Part shown: positions 1 through 9,018 of the stretch, in pieces
Position numbering within the stretch: position 1 is the first letter of the stretch
Layout of the letters: each line of letters begins with the position of its first letter
DNA from: Massilia horti
GTDB lineage: Bacteria > Pseudomonadota > Gammaproteobacteria > Burkholderiales > Burkholderiaceae_D
DNA length: 49,203 nucleotides
Reading direction: 5' to 3'
Assembly: GCF_004614195.1 (NCBI RefSeq)
Contig: NZ_SPUM01000136.1
Coordinates: 1-49,203, forward strand
Translations under genes and position numbers: made by a program
Notes under the pieces: generated by a model
Told to the model about the DNA's origin: nothing
What the model saw: only the letters and a program-made list of their open reading frames with translations
Databases searched by the model: none

Positions 1-372
1 GCCTGTCGGCAGCGCACCGTTTGCCGACAGGCTGGCGCGGGCAGCGGCCGGGGGCTTCGGCGGCCGAGGCGGCGGCAGGACTGTCACGTCCAGGGCACCC
101 TCGTCCCGCAGCGTCTGCAGCCTTGTCAGTTCGCGGGCGACCCAGCTACGCCGCGCGCTGCCGGCGGGCACGAATTTCCAGCCGCCGTGGGCGCGGTATT
201 TGCGCGCCAGGTCGCCGGACAGCTCGTCCAGCCGGTCCAGTTCGATACCGACCGCGTACTCGCCGAAGCTGGCCAGCACGTTCTGGCGCAGCAGGAACAG
301 CGCGCCCGCCGCCACTGCCAGGAGCGCCAGCAGGACGGCTGCAAACAGACGAAGGCCGATCGATATTCTCAA
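1..372 (-). CDS. Sensor histidine kinase, N-terminal fragment (runs off left edge)
   Basis: The minus-strand frame stays open from a TTG at 372 to the window edge (124 codons seen). It begins M/L-RISIGLRLFAAVLLALL, a short basic stretch followed by a hydrophobic helix at about residues 8-27. A periplasmic-type stretch follows with ELDRLDELSGDLARKY, then HGGW and a Pro-rich segment. This layout matches the N-terminus of BaeS-like membrane sensor kinases, which detect envelope signals and phosphorylate a response regulator. No ATG lies in frame: a TAA stop is six codons upstream of the TTG, so TTG is the only plausible start, and no clear ribosome binding site precedes it. The HAMP, HisKA and ATPase domains lie outside the window, so the kinase call rests on the N-terminus alone. 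Confidence 0.55.
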   Translation of the reverse strand, partial: MRISIGLRLFAAVLLALLAVAAGALFLLRQNVLASFGEYAVGIELDRLDELSGDLARKYRAHGGWKFVPAGSARRSWVARELTRLQTLRDEGALDVTVLPPPRPPKPPAAARASLSANGALPTG

Positions 373-742
373 GGTCGCATGTGTGCGTTAAAAACATGCC
401 ATTGTAGTTTAGTTAATGACCTGGGACTTCGCCTCGACCAGGCTGGCGCGGTTCAAGCCAGAACAGTGATGCTGAAAAGCAACATCAGCCCATTTGCCAG
501 GCCAGCCGCCTGCTGTTCATTATGTTGATCGGATAAATTCCGAACTTGACATCGGCGGTCCGTGCCATGTTGCGTTACAATACCAAGCGCTTTTTCGGCA
601 GAACTCTGCAAGCTCCGCCCGCAACAGTCCTTCCCCCACAACTTGATGTAGTAAGTGCGATCCGCTAACCGGTCAGGCCGTGTCGCGGAAGGTTAGATTA
701 ACCCGCCCCATACTCGCGAAGCGCGAAGAAAGGTGAGCAAAA
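373..742. other. Divergent intergenic region upstream of sucA
   Basis: This 370-base stretch separates the minus-strand kinase gene from sucA and must hold promoters for both. I see TTGACA at 546-551 and TACAAT at 576-581, but the 24-base gap between them is too long for one sigma-70 promoter. No convincing small gene or structured RNA was found. The sucA ribosome binding site GAAAGGTGA lies just before its ATG. Confidence 0.4.
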
Positions 743-3598
743 ATGATGCAACAGTATGAAGGCAACTCGTACCTGTTCGGCGGAAATGCGCCGTACGTGG
801 AAGAGTTGTATGAAGCCTACCTGAACAATCCGGGCTCGGTGCCCGACAACTGGCGTGCCTACTTCGACGCCATGCAACACGTGCCGGCCGTGGACGGTTC
901 GTCCCGTCCCGACGTGGACCACTCCTCGGTCATCGCCTCGTTCGCCGAGCGCGCCAAGCAGGGCCCGATCCGCACCGTGTCCGCCGCCGCCGATCCAGAG
1001 ATGGGCCGCAAGCGCGTCGCCGTCACCCAGCTGATCGCCGCTTACCGCTATCTCGGTTCCCGCTGGGCCAACCTGGACCCGCTGCAGCGCCAGGAGCGTC
1101 CGCCCCTGCCGGAGCTCGACCCCGCTTTCTACGGCTTCTCGGAAGCCGACCTCGACACCGTCTTCAACATCAGCAATACCTACTTCGGCCAGGAAAACGC
1201 GTCGCTGCGCGACCTGCTGAACATGCTGCGCGACACCTACTGCCGCGCCATCGGTGCTGAATTCATGTACATCAGCGATCCGGCCGAAAAGCGCTGGCTG
1301 CAAGAGCGCCTGGAATCGATCCGCTCGACCCCGACCTTCACCGCCGAGAAGAAGCGCCACATCCTCGAGCGCCTGACCGCGGCCGAAGGCCTGGAGCGCT
1401 ACCTGCACACCAAATACGTGGGCGCCAAGCGCTTCTCGCTGGAAGGCGGCGAGTCGTTCATCGCGTCGATGGACGAAGTAATCCAGCGCGCCGGCGAACA
1501 AGGCGTGCAGGAAATCGTGATCGGCATGGCCCACCGCGGCCGCCTGAACGTGCTGGTCAACACGCTGGGCAAATCGCCGGCCGACCTGTTCGAAGAATTC
1601 GAAGGCAAGCACGCTGACGACCTGCCGTCGGGCGACGTCAAATACCACCAGGGCTTCTCGAGCGATGTATCGACCGTCGGCGGCCCGGTGCACCTGTCGC
1701 TGGCATTCAACCCGTCGCACCTGGAAATCGTCAACCCGGTGGTGGAAGGCTCGGCCAAGGCGCGCATGGACCGCCGCGGCGACCCGCACGGCAAGCAAGT
1801 GCTGCCGGTGCTGGTGCACGGCGACGCTGCGTTCGCCGGCCAGGGCGTGGTGATGGAAACCCTGAACCTGGCGCAGACCCGCGGCTACGGCACGGGCGGC
1901 ACGGTTCACATCGTGATCAACAACCAGATCGGCTTTACCACCTCCGACCCGCGCGACAGCCGTTCGACCATCTACTGCTCGGACGTGGTCAAGATGATCG
2001 AGGCGCCGGTGCTGCACGTGAACGGCGACGACCCTGAAGCGGTCGTGCTGGCCACCCAGATCGCGCTGGACTACCGCGTCCAGTTCGGCAAGGACATCGT
2101 GGTGGACATCGTCTGCTACCGCAAGCTGGGCCACAACGAGCAGGACACCCCGGCCCTGACCCAGCCGCTGATGTACAAGAAGATCGCCAAGCACCCGGGC
2201 ACCCGCAAGCTGTACGCCGACAAGCTGGCCACGCAGGGCACCATCTCCGGCGACGAAGCCGACCAGATGGTTGCGGGCTTCCGCAACGCGATGGACGCGG
2301 GCAAGCACACGAACGATCCGGTCCTGACCGACTTCAAGAACAAGTACGCGGTCGACTGGGCGCCGTTCCTGAACAAGAAGTGGACCGACGCCGCCGACAC
2401 CGCGGTGCCGCTGACCGAGCTCAAGCGCCTGGCGCAGCGTGTGACCACCGTGCCGGAAAACTTCAAGCTGCACTCGCTGGTTGAGAAGGTGCTGGCCGAC
2501 CGCGCCACCATGGGCCGCGGCGAGCTGAACCTGGACTGGGGCATGGGCGAACACCTGGCCTACGCATCGCTGGTGGCTTCCGGCTACGCAGTGCGCCTGT
2601 CGGGCCAGGACGCCGGCCGCGGCACCTTCGTGCACCGCCACGCCGTGCTGCACGACCAGAACCGCGAGAAGTGGGATGCAGGCATCTACGTGCCGCTGCA
2701 GAACGTGTCGGAAACCCAGGCACCGTTCACCGTCATCGACTCCGTGCTGTCGGAAGAGGCGGTGCTGGGCTTCGAATACGGCTACTCGACCGCCGAGCCG
2801 AACACCCTGACTATCTGGGAAGCCCAGTTCGGCGACTTCGCCAACGGCGCCCAGGTCGTGATCGACCAGTTCATCGCATCCGGCGAAGTCAAGTGGGGCC
2901 GCGCTTCGGGCCTGGTCATGATGCTGCCGCACGGTTACGAAGGCCAGGGTCCTGAGCACTCGTCCGCCCGCATCGAGCGCTTCTTGCAGCTGTGCGCCGA
3001 CAACAACATGCAAGTTGTCCAGCCGACCACCGCTGCCCAGATCTTCCACCTGCTGCGCCGCCAGATGGTGCGCCAGTTCCGTAAGCCGCTGGTGATCTTC
3101 ACGCCGAAGTCGCTGCTGCGTAACAAGGATGCCGGCTCGTCGCTGAACGAACTGGCCAAGGGGGGCTTCCAGACCGTGATCGGCGAGACCGACGACAAGA
3201 TCGAAGCGTCCAAGGTCAAGCGCGTGATCGCGTGCTCGGGCAAGGTCTACTACGACCTGGTCAACACCCGCAAGACCCGCGGCGTGACCGACGTGGCGAT
3301 CGTGCGTATCGAGCAGATGTATCCGTTCCCGCACAAGGCCTTTGCCGCCGAGCTGAAGAAGTTCGCCAATGCGACCGAAGTGGTGTGGGCACAGGATGAG
3401 CCGCAGAACCAGGGTCCGTGGTTCCAGATCCAGCACAACATCTTCGAGAGCATGGAATCTGGCCAGCGCCTGGCTTACGCCGGTCGTCCGGCGTCGGCGG
3501 CCCCGGCGGTCGGCTACAGCGACAAGCACGTGGCCCAGCAGAAGGAATTGCTGGACACCGCGTTCGCGAAGCTCAAGGGTTTCGTCCTGACCAAATAA
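743..3598 (+). CDS. sucA: 2-oxoglutarate dehydrogenase E1 component
   Basis: Thiamine diphosphate-dependent E1 subunit of the 2-oxoglutarate dehydrogenase complex. It decarboxylates 2-oxoglutarate and passes the succinyl group to the lipoyl arm of E2 (TCA cycle, cytoplasm). The 951 residues fit the family length. The N-terminus (NSYLFGGNAPYVEELYEAYL) is the E2-binding motif region. GMAHRGRLNVL is near residue 262, and the ThDP site is VHGDAAFAGQG (about 357) with NNQIGFTT (about 393). The C-terminal transketolase-like domain includes LPHGYEGQGPEHSSAR. Start: ATG 743 is followed at once by a second ATG (746), and AAAGGTGAGC lies upstream. It is the first gene of the sucA-sucB-pspC-like-lpdA cluster. 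Confidence 0.97.
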   Translation: MMQQYEGNSYLFGGNAPYVEELYEAYLNNPGSVPDNWRAYFDAMQHVPAVDGSSRPDVDHSSVIASFAERAKQGPIRTVSAAADPEMGRKRVAVTQLIAAYRYLGSRWANLDPLQRQERPPLPELDPAFYGFSEADLDTVFNISNTYFGQENASLRDLLNMLRDTYCRAIGAEFMYISDPAEKRWLQERLESIRSTPTFTAEKKRHILERLTAAEGLERYLHTKYVGAKRFSLEGGESFIASMDEVIQRAGEQGVQEIVIGMAHRGRLNVLVNTLGKSPADLFEEFEGKHADDLPSGDVKYHQGFSSDVSTVGGPVHLSLAFNPSHLEIVNPVVEGSAKARMDRRGDPHGKQVLPVLVHGDAAFAGQGVVMETLNLAQTRGYGTGGTVHIVINNQIGFTTSDPRDSRSTIYCSDVVKMIEAPVLHVNGDDPEAVVLATQIALDYRVQFGKDIVVDIVCYRKLGHNEQDTPALTQPLMYKKIAKHPGTRKLYADKLATQGTISGDEADQMVAGFRNAMDAGKHTNDPVLTDFKNKYAVDWAPFLNKKWTDAADTAVPLTELKRLAQRVTTVPENFKLHSLVEKVLADRATMGRGELNLDWGMGEHLAYASLVASGYAVRLSGQDAGRGTFVHRHAVLHDQNREKWDAGIYVPLQNVSETQAPFTVIDSVLSEEAVLGFEYGYSTAEPNTLTIWEAQFGDFANGAQVVIDQFIASGEVKWGRASGLVMMLPHGYEGQGPEHSSARIERFLQLCADNNMQVVQPTTAAQIFHLLRRQMVRQFRKPLVIFTPKSLLRNKDAGSSLNELAKGGFQTVIGETDDKIEASKVKRVIACSGKVYYDLVNTRKTRGVTDVAIVRIEQMYPFPHKAFAAELKKFANATEVVWAQDEPQNQGPWFQIQHNIFESMESGQRLAYAGRPASAAPAVGYSDKHVAQQKELLDTAFAKLKGFVLTK

Positions 3599-3605
3599 TC
3601 CACGA

Positions 3606-3632
3606 GCCCCGCGTGCCACGAGCGCGCGGGGC
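3606..3632 (+). other. Hairpin between sucA and sucB
   Basis: GCCCCGCG (3606-3613) and CGCGGGGC (3625-3632) form a perfect 8-bp GC stem with an 11-base loop in the 66-base sucA-sucB gap. No T-run follows, so it does not look like a factor-independent terminator. It could stabilise or process the polycistronic mRNA (inference). Confidence 0.5.
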
Positions 3633-3664
3633 GTTCGCACAGAATAAATTACGGAGTTTTTTAA

Positions 3665-4930
3665 ATGGCACAAATCGAAGTCAAGGTCCCACAACTGTCG
3701 GAATCGGTTGCTGAAGCGACCCTGCTGACCTGGCACAAGAAAGTCGGCGAGTCCGTCGCGCGTGACGAAAACCTGATCGACATCGAGACCGACAAGGTGG
3801 TCCTGGAACTGCCGGCCCCGAGCGCTGGCGTGATCGTCCAGATCATCAAGGGCGACGGCGGCACCGTCGTGTCGGGCGAAACCATCGCAGTGATCGACAC
3901 CGAGGCATCGGCACAGGCCAGCCCGCAAGCCGCTGCGCCGGCACCGGCAGCTGCTCCAGCCGCCGCTCCGGCTGCCGCTCCGGCCGAAGCCGGTTCGAAG
4001 GCAGGCGTGGCCATGCCGGCCGCCGCCAAGATCCTGGCTGACAACGCCATTAACGCAGCACAAGTTGCCGGCACCGGCCGCGACGGCCGCGTGACCAAGG
4101 GCGACGCGCTCGCCGCGGTTGCCGCCAAGCCGGCTGTCGCCCCAGCCGCCCCGGCGCCGCTGGCAACGGTTGCACAGAAGCCGTCCCTGCAGCAAGTCGC
4201 CGCTCCGGCCCCGGCCGTGAACCTGGGCGACCGTCCGGAAGAGCGCGTGCCGATGAGCCGCCTGCGTGCCCGTATCGCCGAGCGCCTGCTGCAGTCGCAA
4301 CAGACCAACGCGATCCTGACCACGTTCAACGAAGTGAACATGCAGCCGGTCATCGACCTGCGCAACAAGTACAAGGACAAGTTCGAGAAGGAACACGGCG
4401 TCAAGCTGGGCTTCATGTCGTTCTTCGTCAAGGCCGCCGTTGCCGCGCTGAAGAAGTACCCGGTCCTGAACGCTTCGGTCGACGGTAACGACATCGTCTA
4501 CCACGGCTACTTCGATATCGGTATCGCCGTCGGCTCGCCGCGCGGCCTGGTGGTGCCGATCCTGCGCAACGCCGACCAGCTGTCGATCGCCGAGATCGAG
4601 AAGAAGATCGGCGAATTCGGCCAGAAGGCCAAGGAAGGCAAGCTGACCCTGGATGACCTGACCGGCGGTACGTTCTCGATCTCGAACGGCGGCGTGTTCG
4701 GCTCGATGCTGTCGACCCCGATCATCAACCCGCCGCAGTCGGCGATCCTGGGCATCCACGCCACCAAGGAGCGCGCCGTGGTCGAGAACGGCCAGATCGT
4801 GATCCGCCCGATGAACTACCTGGCGATGTCGTACGACCACCGCATCATCGACGGCCGCGAAGCCGTGCTGGGCCTGGTCGCGATGAAGGAAACGCTGGAA
4901 GACCCGTCGCGCCTGCTGCTGGACCTGTAA
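3665..4930 (+). CDS. sucB: Dihydrolipoyllysine succinyltransferase (E2 of 2-oxoglutarate dehydrogenase)
   Basis: Core E2 subunit that carries the succinyl group on a lipoyl arm and transfers it to CoA. Residues 1-76 are a lipoyl domain with the lipoylated Lys44 in IETDKVVLELP. An Ala/Pro-rich linker follows (about 80-110), then the peripheral subunit-binding domain (about 112-155, AAAKILADNAINAAQVAGTGRDGRV cut short here to its key GTGRDGRV), a second flexible linker and the catalytic domain (about 190-421). The catalytic motif DHRIIDG has His392 and Asp396. The length of 421 is typical, and it has one lipoyl domain as usual for SucB. ACGGAGTTTTTTAA precedes the ATG. It is cotranscribed with sucA and with the E3 gene downstream. 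Confidence 0.97.
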   Translation: MAQIEVKVPQLSESVAEATLLTWHKKVGESVARDENLIDIETDKVVLELPAPSAGVIVQIIKGDGGTVVSGETIAVIDTEASAQASPQAAAPAPAAAPAAAPAAAPAEAGSKAGVAMPAAAKILADNAINAAQVAGTGRDGRVTKGDALAAVAAKPAVAPAAPAPLATVAQKPSLQQVAAPAPAVNLGDRPEERVPMSRLRARIAERLLQSQQTNAILTTFNEVNMQPVIDLRNKYKDKFEKEHGVKLGFMSFFVKAAVAALKKYPVLNASVDGNDIVYHGYFDIGIAVGSPRGLVVPILRNADQLSIAEIEKKIGEFGQKAKEGKLTLDDLTGGTFSISNGGVFGSMLSTPIINPPQSAILGIHATKERAVVENGQIVIRPMNYLAMSYDHRIIDGREAVLGLVAMKETLEDPSRLLLDL

Positions 4931-4988
4931 CCGGCCAAGCGCGCCGGCCAAGGAAGCGCGTGCTGTCTGTTTGAACCGAGGATTGAAG

Positions 4989-5318
4989 ATGACGATGTCC
5001 GATGAACTCAAGCGTTTGCACGACCTGCACCAAGCCGGCGCCTTGACCGACGCCGAATACGAAACGGCCAAGGCCAGGGTACTGGCGGGTTCGAGCGCGA
5101 ACCCGTCGCCTGGCACCACCACCGACTTCAGCGCCCAGGTCAACGCCCTGCGCCGCTCGCGCACCGACCGCTGGCTGGGTGGCGTGTGCGGCGGGCTGGC
5201 CAAGGCCACTGCGGTCGATTCGTGGGTGTGGCGGCTGATGTTCGTGTTGTTCACCCTGACCTTCGGGTTCGGCGTGGTCCTGTACCTGTTGTTGTGGATT
5301 TTTGTACCAGAAGAATAA
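4989..5318 (+). CDS. SHOCT-PspC domain membrane protein
   Basis: A 109-residue protein of two modules. Residues about 5-32 (DELKRLHDLHQAGALTDAEY) are a SHOCT-type short helical motif, and residues about 48-109 are a PspC domain. The latter has the family's RRSRTDRWLGGVCGGLA start and a hydrophobic stretch ending LLLWIFVPEE. PspC domains occur in envelope-stress proteins of the phage-shock type; the exact role here is not known. I chose ATG 4989 because GAGGA lies six bases upstream; an upstream in-frame TTG (4971) is less likely. It sits between the E2 and E3 genes of the 2-oxoglutarate dehydrogenase operon, an unexpected place for a membrane stress protein. Confidence 0.85.
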   Translation: MTMSDELKRLHDLHQAGALTDAEYETAKARVLAGSSANPSPGTTTDFSAQVNALRRSRTDRWLGGVCGGLAKATAVDSWVWRLMFVLFTLTFGFGVVLYLLLWIFVPEE

Positions 5319-5347
5319 AACTGGCCATCCCCGCAGCAGCCAAAGAG

Positions 5348-5460
5348 CGTCGTTCCCGCGAAGGCGCCGCGCCTTGCGCGGCCCCATACTGACTTCGCCG
5401 ATACGCGGCGTTCGCGACTTCTGATGCTCAGTTTGGGTCCCCGCCTTCGCGGGGACGACG
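5348..5460. repeat. REP-like inverted repeat
   Basis: Arms 5348-5366 and 5442-5460 are inverted copies of CGTCGTTCCCGCGAAGGCG with one mismatch, separated by 75 bases. The repeat fills the gap between the PspC-like gene and lpdA. Similar bases form the stem of the terminator at 48283-48316. It resembles the widespread extragenic palindromes of Proteobacteria. Confidence 0.75.
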
Positions 5461-5504
5461 CTGTTTAAGTGTGGGATGCCCCTTACAGAACAAGGAATTT
5501 TTTG

Positions 5505-6938
<1,434 letters not shown>

Positions 6939-6966
6939 TGCAGTAGACCGGCCATCGGCTGGTCCT

Positions 6967-7079
6967 GTAGGGTGGGCGGGTCTTCCCGCCCACGCGTTCA
7001 ACAAGGGCAGGTCCCGGCCGTTGCAGCTGGCCGGCCACGCTGCGGTTGAACGCGTGGGCGGAGGATCCGCCCACCCTAC
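6967..7079. repeat. Palindromic intergenic repeat, GGGCGGG subtype
   Basis: Inverted arms: 6967-7002 starts GTAGGGTGGGCGGGTCTTCC and 7044-7079 ends CCGCCCACCCTAC. Each arm is itself a hairpin (GTGGGCGGG/CCCGCCCAC) ending in GCGTTCAA. It begins 28 bases after the lpdA stop. Member of a family with copies at 8918, 30435, 38390, 44826 and 49052. Confidence 0.85.
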
Positions 7080-7108
7080 ATTGAAAGCATCACATTTTTT
7101 GCCACCTG

Positions 7109-8206
7109 ATGAACGTCCAAGAGTACTACCAGCACGCGCTGACCGAGCGCGGTTTCAAGTCCGACCCTGCGCAGCAGCGCGCGGTCGACCGTCTGCAGCA
7201 GGCTTACGACGAATGGGTGGCCTACAAGGCAAAGCGTTCCACGAGCTTCAAGCGCCTGATCAACCGTCCCGACGTGCCGCGCGGCGTGTACATGTGGGGC
7301 GGGGTGGGGCGCGGCAAGTCGTTTTTGATGGACAGCTTCTATTCGGTGGTGCCGGTGGTGCGCAAGACGCGCCTGCACTTCCACGAATTCATGCGCGCGG
7401 TGCACCGCCAGCTCGACGAGCTCAAGGGCATGGAAGATCCCCTGATCGAGGTGGCCAGGCGCATCGCCAAGAAGTACCGACTGATCTGCTTCGACGAATT
7501 CCACGTCAATGACGTGGCCGATGCGATGATCATGTATAACCTGCTGTCGCACCTGTTCGCCAACGGCGTCTCGTTTGTCATGACCTCCAACTACGAGCCG
7601 GACAAGCTGTACCCGGACGGCCTGCACCGCGACCGCATGCTGCCCACCATCGCGCTCTTGAAGAACAAGCTCGACGTCATCAACGTCGACGCAGGCATCG
7701 ACTACCGCCATCGCACGCTGGAGCAGGTGCAGGCCTACTACATGCCGCTCAATGCCGCGAGCGACGCGGCGCTGCGCTCGGCCTACGCCAGCATTGCCGA
7801 CACCGCCGACGAAGACCCGCGCGTGCATATCGAGGAGCGCGAAATCCGCGCCCTGCGCCGCGCCGGTGGCGTGATCTGGTTCGACTTCGCGACCCTGTGC
7901 GGCGGACCGCGCTCGCAGAACGACTATCTCGAGCTGGCGTCGCGCTTTCATACCGTGATCCTGTCCGGCGTGCCGGCGATGTCGGCGGCGCAGTCGTCCG
8001 AGGCGCGCCGCTTCACCTGGCTGGTGGACGTGTTCTACGACCACAAGGTCAAGCTGATCATGTCGGCCGAGGTCGAGCCCGATCAGCTCTACACCAAGGG
8101 CATGCTGGCAAACGAGTTCCACCGTACGGTCTCGCGTATCATTGAAATGCAGTCGCGTGAATACATGCTGGCCGAACGCCGGGCCGCGGCCGACGCCCTC
8201 GCGTGA
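7109..8206 (+). CDS. zapE: Cell division protein ZapE (AFG1-like ATPase)
   Basis: P-loop ATPase of the AFG1/ZapE family, which in Proteobacteria associates with the divisome and influences FtsZ ring stability. The protein has 365 residues. Walker A GGVGRGKS is at about residues 58-65, Walker B LICFDEFHV at about 130, and an AAA-type sensor region MTSNYEP follows near 155. Late motifs include IWFDFATLC and WLVDVFYDHKVKL, typical of the family. The start ATG 7109 follows the intergenic repeat closely. Location directly downstream of lpdA is common in betaproteobacteria. The lipoprotein gene follows after 16 bases. Confidence 0.93.
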   Translation: MNVQEYYQHALTERGFKSDPAQQRAVDRLQQAYDEWVAYKAKRSTSFKRLINRPDVPRGVYMWGGVGRGKSFLMDSFYSVVPVVRKTRLHFHEFMRAVHRQLDELKGMEDPLIEVARRIAKKYRLICFDEFHVNDVADAMIMYNLLSHLFANGVSFVMTSNYEPDKLYPDGLHRDRMLPTIALLKNKLDVINVDAGIDYRHRTLEQVQAYYMPLNAASDAALRSAYASIADTADEDPRVHIEEREIRALRRAGGVIWFDFATLCGGPRSQNDYLELASRFHTVILSGVPAMSAAQSSEARRFTWLVDVFYDHKVKLIMSAEVEPDQLYTKGMLANEFHRTVSRIIEMQSREYMLAERRAAADALA

Positions 8207-8222
8207 GAGGAAGGGATCAAGA

Positions 8223-8903
8223 ATGAAAGCACAGTCAGCACTTAGCAAGACAGCCGGCGCCTGGCTCGCTGCCGTCGCCCTGGCCGCTTGCAGCAGCGCG
8301 CCCCAGGTCCCGGCCAAGGTCGCGGTGCCGCCAAGCCAGTCGGTGGCGCAGGCCAATCAGCGGTTAGCAAGGGTAGCAAAGGAGCGTGCCGCGATCGAGG
8401 CGCACTATGCCGAGGCCGAACACGCCTGCTACCAAAGATTCTTTGTCAACCACTGCCTCGACAAGATCAAGGAATCGCGCCGCACGGCGCTGGCCGAGCA
8501 GCGCGCGATCGAGATCGAAGCTTCGCACTTCCTGCGCCAGGCCCGGGTCGATGAGCGCGACCGCGCGATGGCCGAAGCGGACGCGCGCTACAAGGAAGAA
8601 GAAGCCCGCCTCGCCGCCGAGCCGCCGCAGCCGCCCCGCGCGCCAACTGAAGTGCCGCCGCCGCGGCCGTCGCCTGTGGCCGAGCGCGTCGCCAAGCATA
8701 ACGAGAAGATGCGCGAAGTCGAAGCGCGCGAACGTGCCGAAGCAGGCAAGCGCGCGGAAAACGTCGCCGCCTTCAACAAACGCAAAGCCGAAGCGGAAGC
8801 GCGCCAGCGCGAAGTCGCGCGGCGCAAGGCGGAAAAGGCAGCCAAGGAACAGGCGAAGGAAGAAGCGAAGGAACAGAAGGCCGCACCGGCGAACAGCCAG
8901 TAG
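8223..8903 (+). CDS. Putative coiled-coil lipoprotein
   Basis: A 226-residue protein with a lipoprotein signal peptide: MKAQSALSK, a hydrophobic core, then LAAC as lipobox (Cys near residue 23). The mature part is rich in Ala, Glu, Lys and Arg with long predicted helices, a Pro-rich break around residues 135-155 (PPQPPRAPTEVPPPRPSP) and a charged C-terminal tail of AEA/KAE repeats. This suggests a periplasmic coiled-coil or stalk. I do not recognise a family. The start ATG 8223 has AGAGGAAGGGA upstream; frames opening earlier overlap zapE and lack a signal peptide. It follows zapE by 16 bases and is probably cotranscribed. Confidence 0.75.
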   Translation: MKAQSALSKTAGAWLAAVALAACSSAPQVPAKVAVPPSQSVAQANQRLARVAKERAAIEAHYAEAEHACYQRFFVNHCLDKIKESRRTALAEQRAIEIEASHFLRQARVDERDRAMAEADARYKEEEARLAAEPPQPPRAPTEVPPPRPSPVAERVAKHNEKMREVEARERAEAGKRAENVAAFNKRKAEAEARQREVARRKAEKAAKEQAKEEAKEQKAAPANSQ

Positions 8904-8917
8904 CGCGATAAGAAGGC

Positions 8918-9009
8918 GTAGGGTGCGCACCAGTGCGCACGCGGTACGGTTGAATGTCGTTGGCTCGGGTATGCACACGTACCGCGTGCGCACGGGGTGC
9001 GCACCCTAC
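8918..9009. repeat. Palindromic intergenic repeat, GCGCAC subtype
   Basis: The left arm starts GTAGGGTGCGCACCAGTGCG and the right arm ends GTGCGCACCCTAC. GCGCACGCGGTACGG pairs with CGTACCGCGTGCGCAC near the centre. It lies 14 bases after the lipoprotein stop and 9 bases before the end of metE, so it sits between convergent genes. Confidence 0.85.
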
Positions 9010-9018
9010 GAACTCTGA

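Noticed and set aside
546..581. TTGACA and TACAAT as a sucA promoter
   Set aside because: The 24-base spacing is too long for a sigma-70 promoter; kept only as a note.
453..641. A 62-codon minus-strand frame upstream of sucA
   Set aside because: No good ribosome binding site, no similarity, and it lies in what should be a divergent promoter region.
698..5254. A very long open frame (about 1500 codons) on the minus strand opposite sucA/sucB
   Set aside because: It lies entirely antisense to clear sucA and sucB coding sequence. GC-rich codon bias in the real genes leaves the complementary frame free of stops. The translation is a low-complexity mix rich in Arg, His, Val and Asp with no family motif.
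6967..9009. CRISPR array suggested by recurring GC-rich repeats
   Set aside because: Copies are palindromic, irregularly spaced by kilobases and have no uniform spacers or cas genes.
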